A DNA stretch of 14,644 bases from Bacillota bacterium (lineage in GTDB: Bacteria; Bacillota; Clostridia; Acetivibrionales; DSM-1351), in assembly GCA_023431385.1 (NCBI GenBank), contig JAEYWA010000137.1:1-14644 (forward strand), written 5' to 3'. The notes below the pieces were generated by a model. That model was not told the origin of the DNA. It did no database searches and was given only the letters and a program-made list of their open reading frames with translations. Both the position numbers and the translations under genes were made by a program. This document shows positions 7,314-14,468 of this stretch, piece by piece (position 1 is the first letter of the stretch; each line of letters starts with the position of its first letter).

Positions 7314-8651
7314 TTAGTACGCTACTCCATGAGCATACATTGCATTAGCAACTTTCAAGAAGCCTGCAATGTTAGCACCGGCTACGAGGTTATCCTCCAT
7401 GCCGTATTCCTTTGCTGCTGCACTTGCATTCTTATAGATATTAACCATAATATCTTTAAGTTTAGCATCAACTTCGTCAAATGTCCAGGAATAACGCATA
7501 CTGTTCTGGCTCATTTCGAGAGCTGATGTTGCAACTCCACCTGCGTTTGCAGCTTTAGCAGGTCCGTAAATAATTTTATTATTCAAATATACATGAACAG
7601 CTTCTGGAGTTGATGGCATGTTAGCGCCTTCTCCAACTGCATAGCAGCCATTCTTAACTAGTATTTCAGCTGATTTACCGTCAATTTCATTCTGAGTTGC
7701 ACATGGAAGCGCAATATCACATTTGATACTCCAGATACCCGAGCAGCCTTCAGTGTATACAGCGTTTGGATGAATCTTAACATATTCACTTATACGCTTT
7801 CTTTCAACTTCCTTAAGTTGTTTAACTGTTTCGAGCTTGATTCCTTCGGAATCATAGATATAACCGTTTGAGTCACTTAAAGCTACTACTTTACCGCCCA
7901 GCTCGTGAACTTTATGAGTAGCATAGATAGCAACATTACCTGAACCTGAAACAACTACTGTAGTTCCTTTAAAGGACTTACCTTTTGCTTTTAATGCTTC
8001 ATCCATAAAGTAGCACAGGCCGTAACCAGTAGCTTCGGTTCTAACAAGACTTCCGCCCCAATTGAGCCCTTTTCCTGTTAAAACTCCTGTATATTCATTT
8101 CTGAGTCTCTTGTATTGACCATACATGAAGCCTATTTCTCTGGCGCCGGTTCCGATGTCACCCGCTGGAACGTCTGTATCAGCACCAATATGCTTGGACA
8201 ATTCTGTCATAAAGCTTTGACAGAATCTCATAATTTCAAGATCTGATTTTCCCTTAGGGTCGAAATCGCTTCCACCTTTACCTCCACCAATTGGAAGGCC
8301 AGTCAGGGAATTCTTAAATATTTGTTCAAATCCGAGGAATTTGAGGATACTTGCGTTAACTGAAGGATGCAATCTCAATCCGCCTTTGTAAGGACCGATT
8401 GCACTATTGAACTGAATTCTGAAACCACGGTTTACGTGTACATTACCATTATCATCAACCCAGGGTACTCTGAAGATAATTTGTCTTTCCGGTTCGACTA
8501 TTCTATCAAATACTCCAGCCTTAACCCATTCCGGATGCTTTTCTGCAACCACCTCAAGTGATTCGAGTACTTCTTGAACAGCCTGATGAAACTCAGGTTC
8601 ATTTGGATTTCTTTTAATAACCTGATCCATAATACCATGTAAAATTTTCAT
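7314..8651 (-). CDS. gdhA: Glutamate dehydrogenase, probably NADP-dependent
   Basis: Hexameric enzyme interconverting 2-oxoglutarate plus ammonium and glutamate; here most likely the ammonium-assimilating direction. The 445-residue length fits the small (about 50 kDa) bacterial class. Catalytic and substrate residues are in place: K89 in PYKGGLR, K113, K125 in GGGKGGSDFDPKGK and D165 in VPAGDIGTG. The nucleotide-binding fingerprint is VSGSGNVA at 234-241. SGSGNVA and the SDSNG segment after strand 2 (259-263) resemble NADP-linked GdhA of enterobacteria more than the GFGNVA of the NAD-linked Clostridium symbiosum enzyme, so NADP is favoured but inferred. The start is the ATG at 8651 because GGAGGG at 8659-8665 precedes it; an upstream in-frame GTG at 8669 lies on the far side of that site. 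A long leader precedes the gene. Confidence 0.95.
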   Translation of the reverse strand: MKILHGIMDQVIKRNPNEPEFHQAVQEVLESLEVVAEKHPEWVKAGVFDRIVEPERQIIFRVPWVDDNGNVHVNRGFRIQFNSAIGPYKGGLRLHPSVNASILKFLGFEQIFKNSLTGLPIGGGKGGSDFDPKGKSDLEIMRFCQSFMTELSKHIGADTDVPAGDIGTGAREIGFMYGQYKRLRNEYTGVLTGKGLNWGGSLVRTEATGYGLCYFMDEALKAKGKSFKGTTVVVSGSGNVAIYATHKVHELGGKVVALSDSNGYIYDSEGIKLETVKQLKEVERKRISEYVKIHPNAVYTEGCSGIWSIKCDIALPCATQNEIDGKSAEILVKNGCYAVGEGANMPSTPEAVHVYLNNKIIYGPAKAANAGGVATSALEMSQNSMRYSWTFDEVDAKLKDIMVNIYKNASAAAKEYGMEDNLVAGANIAGFLKVANAMYAHGVAY

Positions 8652-8698
8652 TAAAAAACCCTCCTGCACAAATAATATTAAGCAATTACTATTATTAT

Positions 8699-8778
8699 GG
8701 CGTAAGGGCGGTTTTTTATTAGCAACTAATAAAGCTCTATGTAAGGAAGAACTATTTTAGCATACCCCGTTGTACGCC
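8699..8778 (-). promoter_or_regulatory. Possible structured 5' leader of gdhA
   Basis: On the gdhA (minus) strand, GGCGTA (8778-8773) can pair with TACGCC (8704-8699), enclosing about 70 bases. Inside lies a 7-bp hairpin with a 3-base loop (TTATTAG/CTAATAA, 8716-8732), and GGG/CCC segments could extend the outer stem. No known riboswitch class is recognised. The helices are short and could be chance. Confidence 0.3.
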
Positions 8779-8803
8779 AATATTTAAAAATTAATTCTAG
8801 TAA

Positions 8804-8832
8804 ATTATACTATTATTCTCAATAAAATGCAA
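8804..8832 (-). promoter_or_regulatory. Candidate gdhA promoter
   Basis: Read on the minus strand: TTGCAT (8832-8827), a 17-bp spacer, then a perfect TATAAT (8809-8804). It would give a leader of about 145 bases. The -35 box is weak (3 of 6). A second candidate closer to the gene (TTGGCG, 15 bp, TAAAAT) has a better -35 but short spacing. Confidence 0.4.
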
Positions 8833-9118
8833 GCAGAAAAAATATAACTTTCATTTATTAGTGGTTGTTAGTTAATCTCGTTTGTGAAAATGTTCTTGAA
8901 TATAAGCAAAATACCGTTCGGTAGCATTTTTGTGTTTAAAAGCTGTTGTTTATATGTTGCACCAAACAAAGTTGATAATTGCAAGGTGTCGGAATTTAGG
9001 ATTCATTTAAAATTACTGTAAATAGTATTAAATGTCAGTCGAGATAAGAATTTTTTATTGTGAAAGAAAATCTAGTATTCTGTCTCCATTTTTATTTTTT
9101 TATATTGGCAATAATTTA

Positions 9119-9147
9119 TTGTTATAACTTTATTACAAGGTTATAAT
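9119..9147 (+). promoter_or_regulatory. Sigma-A-type promoter for the THUMP methyltransferase gene
   Basis: TTGTTA (9119-9124), a 17-bp spacer, then perfect TATAAT (9142-9147). Transcription would begin near 9154, leaving a leader of about 65 bases. The promoter also contains an inverted repeat, TTATAAC and GTTATAA, spanning the spacer. Confidence 0.65.
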
Positions 9148-9155
9148 AGTAGTAC

Positions 9156-9193
9156 TTATCCAAAAATAATTATTTTAATAAATGGCTGGATAA
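9156..9193 (+). promoter_or_regulatory. Inverted repeat and palindrome in the methyltransferase leader
   Basis: TTATCCA (9156-9162) and TGGATAA (9187-9193) form a 7-bp stem around a loop that itself contains a perfect 14-bp palindrome, AAAATAATTATTTT (9163-9176). It begins at or just after the predicted transcription start, a place where a repressor site or a 5' stabilising hairpin would act. Function is inferred only. Confidence 0.35.
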
Positions 9194-9219
9194 TAACTAT
9201 AGTATTGAAAGGCAGATAA

Positions 9220-10374
9220 ATGAGTAAATTAGAACTTATTGCAACCTCAGCCTTCGGAATTGAAGCTGTTACAGCCAGAGAACTTAAAAAACTTGGTTAT
9301 TTTGAGCAAAAGGTTGAAAACGGAAGAGTTACCTTTACCGGAGATGAAGCAGCCATATGCAGAACCAACCTCTGGCTTAGGACAGCCGACAGAGTTCTCC
9401 TGAAGATGGGTGAATTCAAAGCACTGAGCTTTGAAGAACTATTCGAGCAGACTAAAGCTTTACCCTGGGATGAAATAATCCCAGCCGATGCAGAATTTCC
9501 TGTAGAAGGAAAATCAATCGATTCAAAGCTTTTTAGTGTCCCTGACTGTCAGGCCATCGTAAAGAAGGCTGTAGTGGAAAAGCTGAAACAACGTTATAAA
9601 AGCGAATGGTTTGAGGAAACCGGGCCAAGGTTTAGGATCGAAGTGGCATTACTTAAAGACATTGTTACGTTGACTATAGATACCAGTGGTGCAGGTCTTC
9701 ATAAAAGGGGATACAGAAAACTTGTCGGAGGTGCTCCGTTAAAGGAAACTATGGCTTGTGCCATGATTCTGATAAGCCATTGGAACAAGGAAAGGGTTTT
9801 ATTGGACCCATTTTGCGGAAGTGGGACAATTCCCATTGAGGCGGCATTAATAGGCAGGAATATTGCCCCGGGTCTTGGCAGGGAATTTGACTCTGAAAAG
9901 TGGGGCATCATTGCCTCTGATTTATGGGACCAGGCAAGGGATGAAGCGTATGACTCGATGGTAGAAGACAGGGAACTTAGAATTCATGGCTCGGACATTG
10001 ATGAGGAAGCTATGAGCCTTGCACGGTATCATGCAAAAAAAGCGGGGGTTGAGGATGCTATTCACTTGCAGAGAATGCCCGTATCGGATATAAGCTCAAG
10101 ATATAAATATGGTGTTATTATTTGTAATCCGCCCTATGGTGAGCGGCTGGGGGAAAAGGACTATGTAGATAAACTTTACAGAGATATGGGAACTGTATTT
10201 AGAAAACTTGACTCATGGTCCTATTATGTAATAACCTCAAATCTTGAATTTGAGAAGCTTTTTGGTAGAAGGGCTGACAAAAAAAGAAAACTGTATAATG
10301 GAAAACTACTGTGCAATTATTACCAGTTTTTCGGTCCTCCACCTCCCAAATTTATAGATAAAAATAACGATTAA
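9220..10374 (+). CDS. THUMP-domain SAM-dependent RNA methyltransferase (YpsC / RlmL-N type)
   Basis: Probable 23S rRNA guanine-N2 methyltransferase, often mislabelled as a DNA adenine methylase. The 384-residue protein has an N-terminal ferredoxin-like and THUMP region (about 1-155, RNA binding), then a Rossmann methyltransferase domain. Motif I is DPFCGSGTIPIEAA at 196-209, the acidic strand-2 motif is GSDIDEEA at 257-264, and the catalytic motif is NPPYGERLG at 303-311. It corresponds to the N-terminal half of E. coli RlmL and to stand-alone YpsC of Bacillus. The ribosome-binding site is modest (AAAGG, about 9 bases before the ATG). It has its own promoter, and aroA follows after 161 bp with another promoter candidate, so it may be a separate unit. 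Confidence 0.93.
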   Translation: MSKLELIATSAFGIEAVTARELKKLGYFEQKVENGRVTFTGDEAAICRTNLWLRTADRVLLKMGEFKALSFEELFEQTKALPWDEIIPADAEFPVEGKSIDSKLFSVPDCQAIVKKAVVEKLKQRYKSEWFEETGPRFRIEVALLKDIVTLTIDTSGAGLHKRGYRKLVGGAPLKETMACAMILISHWNKERVLLDPFCGSGTIPIEAALIGRNIAPGLGREFDSEKWGIIASDLWDQARDEAYDSMVEDRELRIHGSDIDEEAMSLARYHAKKAGVEDAIHLQRMPVSDISSRYKYGVIICNPPYGERLGEKDYVDKLYRDMGTVFRKLDSWSYYVITSNLEFEKLFGRRADKKRKLYNGKLLCNYYQFFGPPPPKFIDKNND

Positions 10375-10396
10375 CTGGATAAAATAGGCAAAAAAA

Positions 10397-10425
10397 TTGA
10401 CGAAAGTCTGAGGTTATAATAACAT
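10397..10425 (+). promoter_or_regulatory. Candidate promoter for the aroA-aroC-aroK cluster
   Basis: TTGACG (5 of 6), a 17-bp spacer, then TAACAT (4 of 6) in the 161-bp gap before aroA. A TATAAT further down (within GGTTATAAAGTATAATG, near 10460) lacks a recognisable -35 box. Either could drive the cluster. Confidence 0.4.
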
Positions 10426-10535
10426 AGTAATGTAGATATGCAGCACGGTTATAAAGTATAATGTATGTATTAAAAACATGTATGAGCATAATTTCGAAAT
10501 GAAAATGAAAATTGGTAATATGGTAGGTGAGAATT

Positions 10536-11810
10536 ATGATTTTAAGGGTAAAACCTTCTGAGGTTTCCGGAGAAGTAAATATTCCCGGGTCAAAATCTCA
10601 TACAATAAGGTCAATGTTTTTTGCAGGACTGGCAGAAGGGCGGAGTACCATAGGAAATCCGCTGATTTCAAATGATTCAATTTCTGCGGCAAATTTATGT
10701 AAGGCATTTGGCGCTTCATATGAAATGAATGAAAACTGTTATTTTGTCAACGGAGTTGGAGGAAACCCTCAGGTTCCGGAAAATGTTATAGATGTTGGTA
10801 ATTCGGGAACCAGCTTAAGGCTGGGTTTGATGACTGCGGCCCTGGTACCCGGTTACTCAGTATTAACAGGTGATTATCAAATAAGAAGAAGACAAATAGG
10901 TCCCCTTGTAAGTGCAATAAACAACCTTGGGGGTGAGGCCTACACCACTCGAGGAAATGGATCTGCCCCTGTAGTTGTTAAGGGACGGGCAAAAGGTGGA
11001 TTTACAACATTAGACGCAGTTACATCGCAATACTTATCATCAATTCTACTTAACGCTCCTCTTCTGGAAAACGATACGCATATTGAAGTTACAAGACTTA
11101 ATGAAATACCATATGTAGAAATTACTCTATGGTGGCTGAATAAACTTGGAATAAAATACAAACATAATAATATGAAAGAATTCTTTATACCCGGACAACA
11201 GAAATATTCAGAATTTGAATGTACAATTCCAGGAGATTTCTCCTCGGCTACATTCTTTATGGTATTAGCTGCCATAACCGGGCAGGAGTTCAAACTGGCA
11301 AATCTTGATATGAGCGATCCCCAGGGGGACAAACTGGTGCTATCCATCTTAGAGGATATGGGAGCAAAGGTATCCTATGAGATTGATGGTATTAATGTTA
11401 AGGGTCAGGCTTTAAAAGGTCGTACTATAGATATGAATTCTATCCCTGATGCTCTACCTGCAATGGCTGTTGCTGGATGCTTTGCACAAGGTGAAACCAG
11501 GTTGGTTAATGTACCACAGGCAAGGCTGAAGGAAACCGATAGAATTAATGTAATGTGTACCGAGTTGACCAAAATGGGCGCAGATATTGAAGAATTGTCG
11601 GATGGCCTGATAATACGGGAAAGCAGGCTTAGAGGCTGCAGAGTAAATGGCCATGATGATCATAGAGTGGTTATGTCATTGGCGGTTGCCGGGTTAAGGG
11701 CTCAAGGTGAAACGATTATTGATACAGCTGAAGCAATGAATGTTACTTTCCCGGATTTTGTGGACAACATCAGAAAATGCGGCGGTGATATTGAATTTGT
11801 CGAGGAATGA
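10536..11810 (+). CDS. aroA: 3-phosphoshikimate 1-carboxyvinyltransferase (EPSP synthase), divergent type
   Basis: Joins PEP to shikimate-3-phosphate, the sixth shikimate-pathway step. The 424-residue length is normal. Most family active-site residues are present (E. coli equivalents in brackets): K20 (K22), R25 (R27), the NSGT loop at 89-92, R95 (R100), R119 (R124), SQ at 164-165, Y193 (Y200), D305 (D313), K332-E333 (K340-E341), R336 (R344) and R377 (R386). Three positions differ from the E. coli form: Pro101 is L96, the Pro after Arg124 is Q120 (RRRQIG), and PEP/glyphosate-site Lys411 is V403 (AMNVTFP). The NVTFP version recalls archaeal EPSP synthases. The start is the ATG after AGGTGA; an in-frame GTG at 10527 overlaps that site. 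aroC homologue and kinase genes follow. Function is likely conserved; kinetics and glyphosate response are probably unusual. Confidence 0.92.
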   Translation: MILRVKPSEVSGEVNIPGSKSHTIRSMFFAGLAEGRSTIGNPLISNDSISAANLCKAFGASYEMNENCYFVNGVGGNPQVPENVIDVGNSGTSLRLGLMTAALVPGYSVLTGDYQIRRRQIGPLVSAINNLGGEAYTTRGNGSAPVVVKGRAKGGFTTLDAVTSQYLSSILLNAPLLENDTHIEVTRLNEIPYVEITLWWLNKLGIKYKHNNMKEFFIPGQQKYSEFECTIPGDFSSATFFMVLAAITGQEFKLANLDMSDPQGDKLVLSILEDMGAKVSYEIDGINVKGQALKGRTIDMNSIPDALPAMAVAGCFAQGETRLVNVPQARLKETDRINVMCTELTKMGADIEELSDGLIIRESRLRGCRVNGHDDHRVVMSLAVAGLRAQGETIIDTAEAMNVTFPDFVDNIRKCGGDIEFVEE

Positions 11811-11931
11811 CTTCATTTTCGAGCAAAGACTGAGTAATTAGAACGGGCAATAAACAGCTTGCGAGGAATATTTTTGTTTAGTTATATCCTGAACTTAAAT
11901 TATTAAGTATTTTATATATATTGGAGGCAGC

Positions 11932-13110
11932 ATGGTTGGAAATACATTTGGACGAATATTTCGTATAACAACGAGCGGAGAATCCTATTCTGGCGCTTTT
12001 AGAAAAAGTGACAATGTTCCGCCTGAACTATGGGGCGGATTGGTAGTAATAGTTGATGGTGTTCCTGCTGGAATTAAATTAACTTCTCAGATTATTCAGG
12101 AGGAACTGGATAAGAGAAGGCCGGGACAGTCTAAGCTGCATACGCCCAGATCAGAAGCAGACAAGGTGTATATTTTCTCTGGAGTAATGCAGGATGACAC
12201 TACAACCGGCGCCCCTGTGGCAATGCTAATTCCAAGCAGTGATATCGGGGACAGACACATTGAGCAGCATAGAGGCAACAAGGACTTGCTGAGACCTGGA
12301 CAGGCAGCATATACATATTTTAAAAAGTATGGCGAACATTCAGATTATCTGGGCGCCGGCAGAGCTTCGGCCCGCGAAACAGCAGCAAGGGTGGCTGGCG
12401 GGGCTGTTGCAAAGCAGATATTGGACCGCATGGGTATAGATGTTATTGCATACACTGTGGAGTCACATGGCATAAAGGCGGGCCCTTTTACTTACGAGCA
12501 GGCAAAACAAAACTACAGAACAAACGAAATAAACTGCCCTGACCCTGAAATAGCAAAAGTTATGACAGATGACCTTTTGGAGGTGATCAAGGAGGGTGAT
12601 TCCTGCGGCGGTGTAGTAGAGATAATTGCAAAAGGTGTTCCTGCCGGTCTGGGAGAACCTGTATTTGACAAACTCAGTGCTACTATAGCCCATGGGTTGA
12701 TGTCTATTGGTGGTGTAAAAGGTATAGAAATCGGAGAAGGCTTTGGTGTTGCCTCCAAAAAAGGGTCTGAAATGAATGACACACCATATTATGATAAAGA
12801 AACCGGCAGAATAAGATTCAAAACCAACCGCGCAGGAGGGATGCTTGGAGGTATATCAAACGGAGAGGAAATCCGTATACGTGTAGCGGTAAAACCGACA
12901 CCTACGATTTTACAGGATCAACTTACAGTTAACGTACAAACTCTAGAACCTGTAACACATAAGTTTGCATCCAGAAGTGACCCATCTCTTGTGCCAAGAG
13001 TGTATTCAATTTGTGAGGCGATGGTAAGAATAGCGCTGGTAGACAGCATAATAATGTCCACGGGCTTAAAAAGCATTACAGATATGGATTCCAGGTGGGA
13101 TAGCCTATGA
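11932..13110 (+). CDS. aroC: Chorismate synthase homologue with altered active site
   Basis: The family makes chorismate from EPSP using reduced FMN. This 392-residue protein aligns along its full length with AroC: GNTFGRIFRITT at 3-14, DGVPAG at 42-47, RRPGQS at 62-67, GAGRASARETAARVAGGA at 141-158, GVPAGLGEPVFD at 235-246, NRAGGMLGGISNGE at 299-312 and KPTPTI at 321-326. The two conserved active-site histidines are missing: GESHG reads GESYS (Y19), and RPGHADYTY reads RPGQAAYTY (Q124, A126). The C-terminal RHDPC motif is RSDPS (S349), although D350 stays. About 14 extra residues follow GESY (roughly 21-34). GGAGG precedes the ATG by only 4 bases. The kinase gene overlaps its end. It may be a working divergent enzyme or a paralogue with another role; the family call is firm, the activity is not. 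Confidence 0.85.
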   Translation: MVGNTFGRIFRITTSGESYSGAFRKSDNVPPELWGGLVVIVDGVPAGIKLTSQIIQEELDKRRPGQSKLHTPRSEADKVYIFSGVMQDDTTTGAPVAMLIPSSDIGDRHIEQHRGNKDLLRPGQAAYTYFKKYGEHSDYLGAGRASARETAARVAGGAVAKQILDRMGIDVIAYTVESHGIKAGPFTYEQAKQNYRTNEINCPDPEIAKVMTDDLLEVIKEGDSCGGVVEIIAKGVPAGLGEPVFDKLSATIAHGLMSIGGVKGIEIGEGFGVASKKGSEMNDTPYYDKETGRIRFKTNRAGGMLGGISNGEEIRIRVAVKPTPTILQDQLTVNVQTLEPVTHKFASRSDPSLVPRVYSICEAMVRIALVDSIIMSTGLKSITDMDSRWDSL

Positions 13111-13610
13111 CATACAATTGTGAAACAGGAAACATTATTCTGATTGGTATGCCTGGTACGGGAAAAAGTACAGTAGGAAAGCTTCTAAGTGAAGTACTTG
13201 GGTATGAATTCATTGACACGGACTCACTTATTACTGAAAGAACCGGAAAAACTCCAAAACAGTTGGTGGAGGAAAGAGGACGGGAGTATTTTATTAAAAT
13301 TCAGGATGAGGTGGTCCAGGAAATCAGACCAAAAAACTCTGTAATTTCTACGGGAGGTGGCCTGATCCACAGCGATACTTCCATGAAACATCTGACACAC
13401 ATTGGAATTATTGTATTTTTAAACACGAGTTTTCAAACCATAGAGGAGAGAATGGACCCTTCAAGGAAACTGGTCAGGACAGGCGGATCACTAAAAGAAC
13501 TATATAACGAACGGACTCCTTTGTATAACAAATATGCTAATATGGTTATTGACTGTGATAATACTGAGCCACAGGTAATATGCCGGAAGATAATCGAGAT
13601 ATTAAAATGA
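13107..13610 (+). CDS. aroK: Shikimate kinase homologue (AroK-like P-loop kinase)
   Basis: P-loop kinase of 167 residues; the expected reaction is ATP-dependent phosphorylation of shikimate. Visible: Walker A GMPGTGKST at 14-22, DTDS with D37/D39, TGGGL at 82-86, a lid region DPSRKLVR at 117-124 and NERTPLYNKYA at 134-144 containing the conserved substrate Arg (R136). In canonical shikimate kinases the helix after the second motif reads F-R-x-x-E, and its Arg and Glu hold shikimate; here it is FIKIQ (62-66), so both are absent. The lid R-P-L is R-K-L. It resembles an AroK subfamily with F-L-x-I-E at this place that is commonly annotated as shikimate kinase. The start ATG overlaps the aroC stop (ATGA), so translation is coupled. 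The position beside aroA and aroC supports a shikimate role, but substrate specificity is uncertain. Confidence 0.82.
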   Translation: MTYNCETGNIILIGMPGTGKSTVGKLLSEVLGYEFIDTDSLITERTGKTPKQLVEERGREYFIKIQDEVVQEIRPKNSVISTGGGLIHSDTSMKHLTHIGIIVFLNTSFQTIEERMDPSRKLVRTGGSLKELYNERTPLYNKYANMVIDCDNTEPQVICRKIIEILK

Positions 13611-13662
13611 AATATAGCCAAATATTTTCATCCATTAAATATGAAAAGGGTTAAATTGAAAA

Positions 13663-14412
13663 ATGAGTAAAATAAAGATTATGATAGTAGATGATAATTT
13701 ATTAACTGCAAAGGCATTGTATGATAAGCTCAGCGAGGGCCAGGATTTTGAAATGCTTGATATTGCCAAGGATGGTATTGAAGCCATTGAACGGATTCAG
13801 AAGGAAAGGCCAGATGTAGTGCTGTTGGATATAATAATGCCGAAACTAGATGGAATTGGTGTCCTGGAATACTCTAAAGAATATAGGGAGAATGGACTAC
13901 CCGTCTTTATTGTTTACTCTGCTGTAAGCACTGAAAACTATGTATCAAGAGCGATGAACCTGGGTGCAAACTATTACATAATCAAGCCTTTTGACGAAAG
14001 TGTTCTGGCTTTAAGAATTAAACAGATTTACACAGACAGTAATGTTAAACAGTATTCCATGAAAGATTACAATGCAAGAATTCCCAATAGGCAGAAAAAT
14101 CGGTATGATGATGAACTGAAAGTACTTGCTACAAAATACATGAGAGAATTTGGTCTTAAAGCACATATGACCGGATATTGCTATATACGGGATATAGTTA
14201 CTCAGGCTTTTGATGTATATTGCCAGAACGGCTCTCTCCCAAAGGGTATTTATCGTGAAATAGCAGCTAAAAATAATGTTACAATTCAAAAGGTGGAAAG
14301 AGCAATAAGAAACTGTATTGAAAATGTTCTATCCGAGGATACGACACAGAAAAAACCTACCAATTCCCAGGTGATTTGTCATATTATAGAAAAAATAAGA
14401 GCAAATAACTAA
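13663..14412 (+). CDS. Spo0A-like response regulator, divergent paralogue
   Basis: Phosphorylation-dependent transcription regulator of 249 residues. The receiver domain (about 1-122) is intact: acidic pocket D10/D11, phospho-acceptor D56 in LLDIIMP, switch S86 and K108 in IIKPF. After a polar linker (about 123-150) comes a Spo0A-type DNA-binding domain: FGLKAHMTGYCYIRD at 163-177, IAAKNNVTIQKVERAIRNCIE at 200-220 and KPTNSQVI at 231-238. Against typical Spo0A, the recognition helix T-x-S-R-VERAIRHAIE is altered to TIQKVERAIRNCIE. The stretch between that helix and KPTNS is about 14 residues shorter and lacks FGYT. In Bacillus that segment contacts sigma-A, so this is probably not the master sporulation regulator but a paralogue. 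The ribosome-binding site is moderate (AAAAGGG, 12 bases before ATG). It lies 52 bp after the kinase gene and may be co-transcribed. Confidence 0.85.
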   Translation: MSKIKIMIVDDNLLTAKALYDKLSEGQDFEMLDIAKDGIEAIERIQKERPDVVLLDIIMPKLDGIGVLEYSKEYRENGLPVFIVYSAVSTENYVSRAMNLGANYYIIKPFDESVLALRIKQIYTDSNVKQYSMKDYNARIPNRQKNRYDDELKVLATKYMREFGLKAHMTGYCYIRDIVTQAFDVYCQNGSLPKGIYREIAAKNNVTIQKVERAIRNCIENVLSEDTTQKKPTNSQVICHIIEKIRANN

Positions 14413-14468
14413 CAATAATGCAAAGGCAGTATATCTGTACAGCAAAATTTAAGAGTAACGCAAATACA

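Larger units (their letters stand above)
8652..9219. other. 568-bp gap without genes between gdhA and the THUMP methyltransferase gene
   Basis: The divergent spacer holds the gdhA leader and promoter candidate (minus strand, 8652-8832) and the promoter and 5' leader of the methyltransferase gene (plus strand, 9119-9219). Between 8833 and 9118 I find only AT-rich DNA. The one exception is a weak hairpin at 8912-8923 (TACC/GGTA arms) followed by ATTTTTGTG, which could be a small-RNA terminator but has no convincing promoter. No convincing coding frame is present. Confidence 0.6.

Noticed and set aside
8703..8710. TAAGGGCG occurs here and again near 14511
   Set aside because: Eight shared bases in 14.6 kb with unrelated contexts; taken as chance.
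8912..8935. Small hairpin followed by a T-run, as in a small-RNA terminator
   Set aside because: The stem is only 4-5 bp and no convincing promoter lies upstream on the plus strand; noted only within the spacer entry.
8890..9021. A 43-codon plus-strand reading frame in the gdhA/methyltransferase spacer
   Set aside because: No ribosome-binding site precedes its ATG, its composition is not protein-like and I recognise no motif.
11798..11830. Spo0A-box-like sequences (TGTCGAG at the end of aroA, TTCGAGC just after; also TGTCGGA near 8988)
   Set aside because: Each has one or more mismatches to TGTCGAA, and the positions are not convincing operator sites.
12463..12782. Minus-strand frames opposite the chorismate synthase homologue
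   Set aside because: They are shadows of the conserved plus-strand gene with no start signals.
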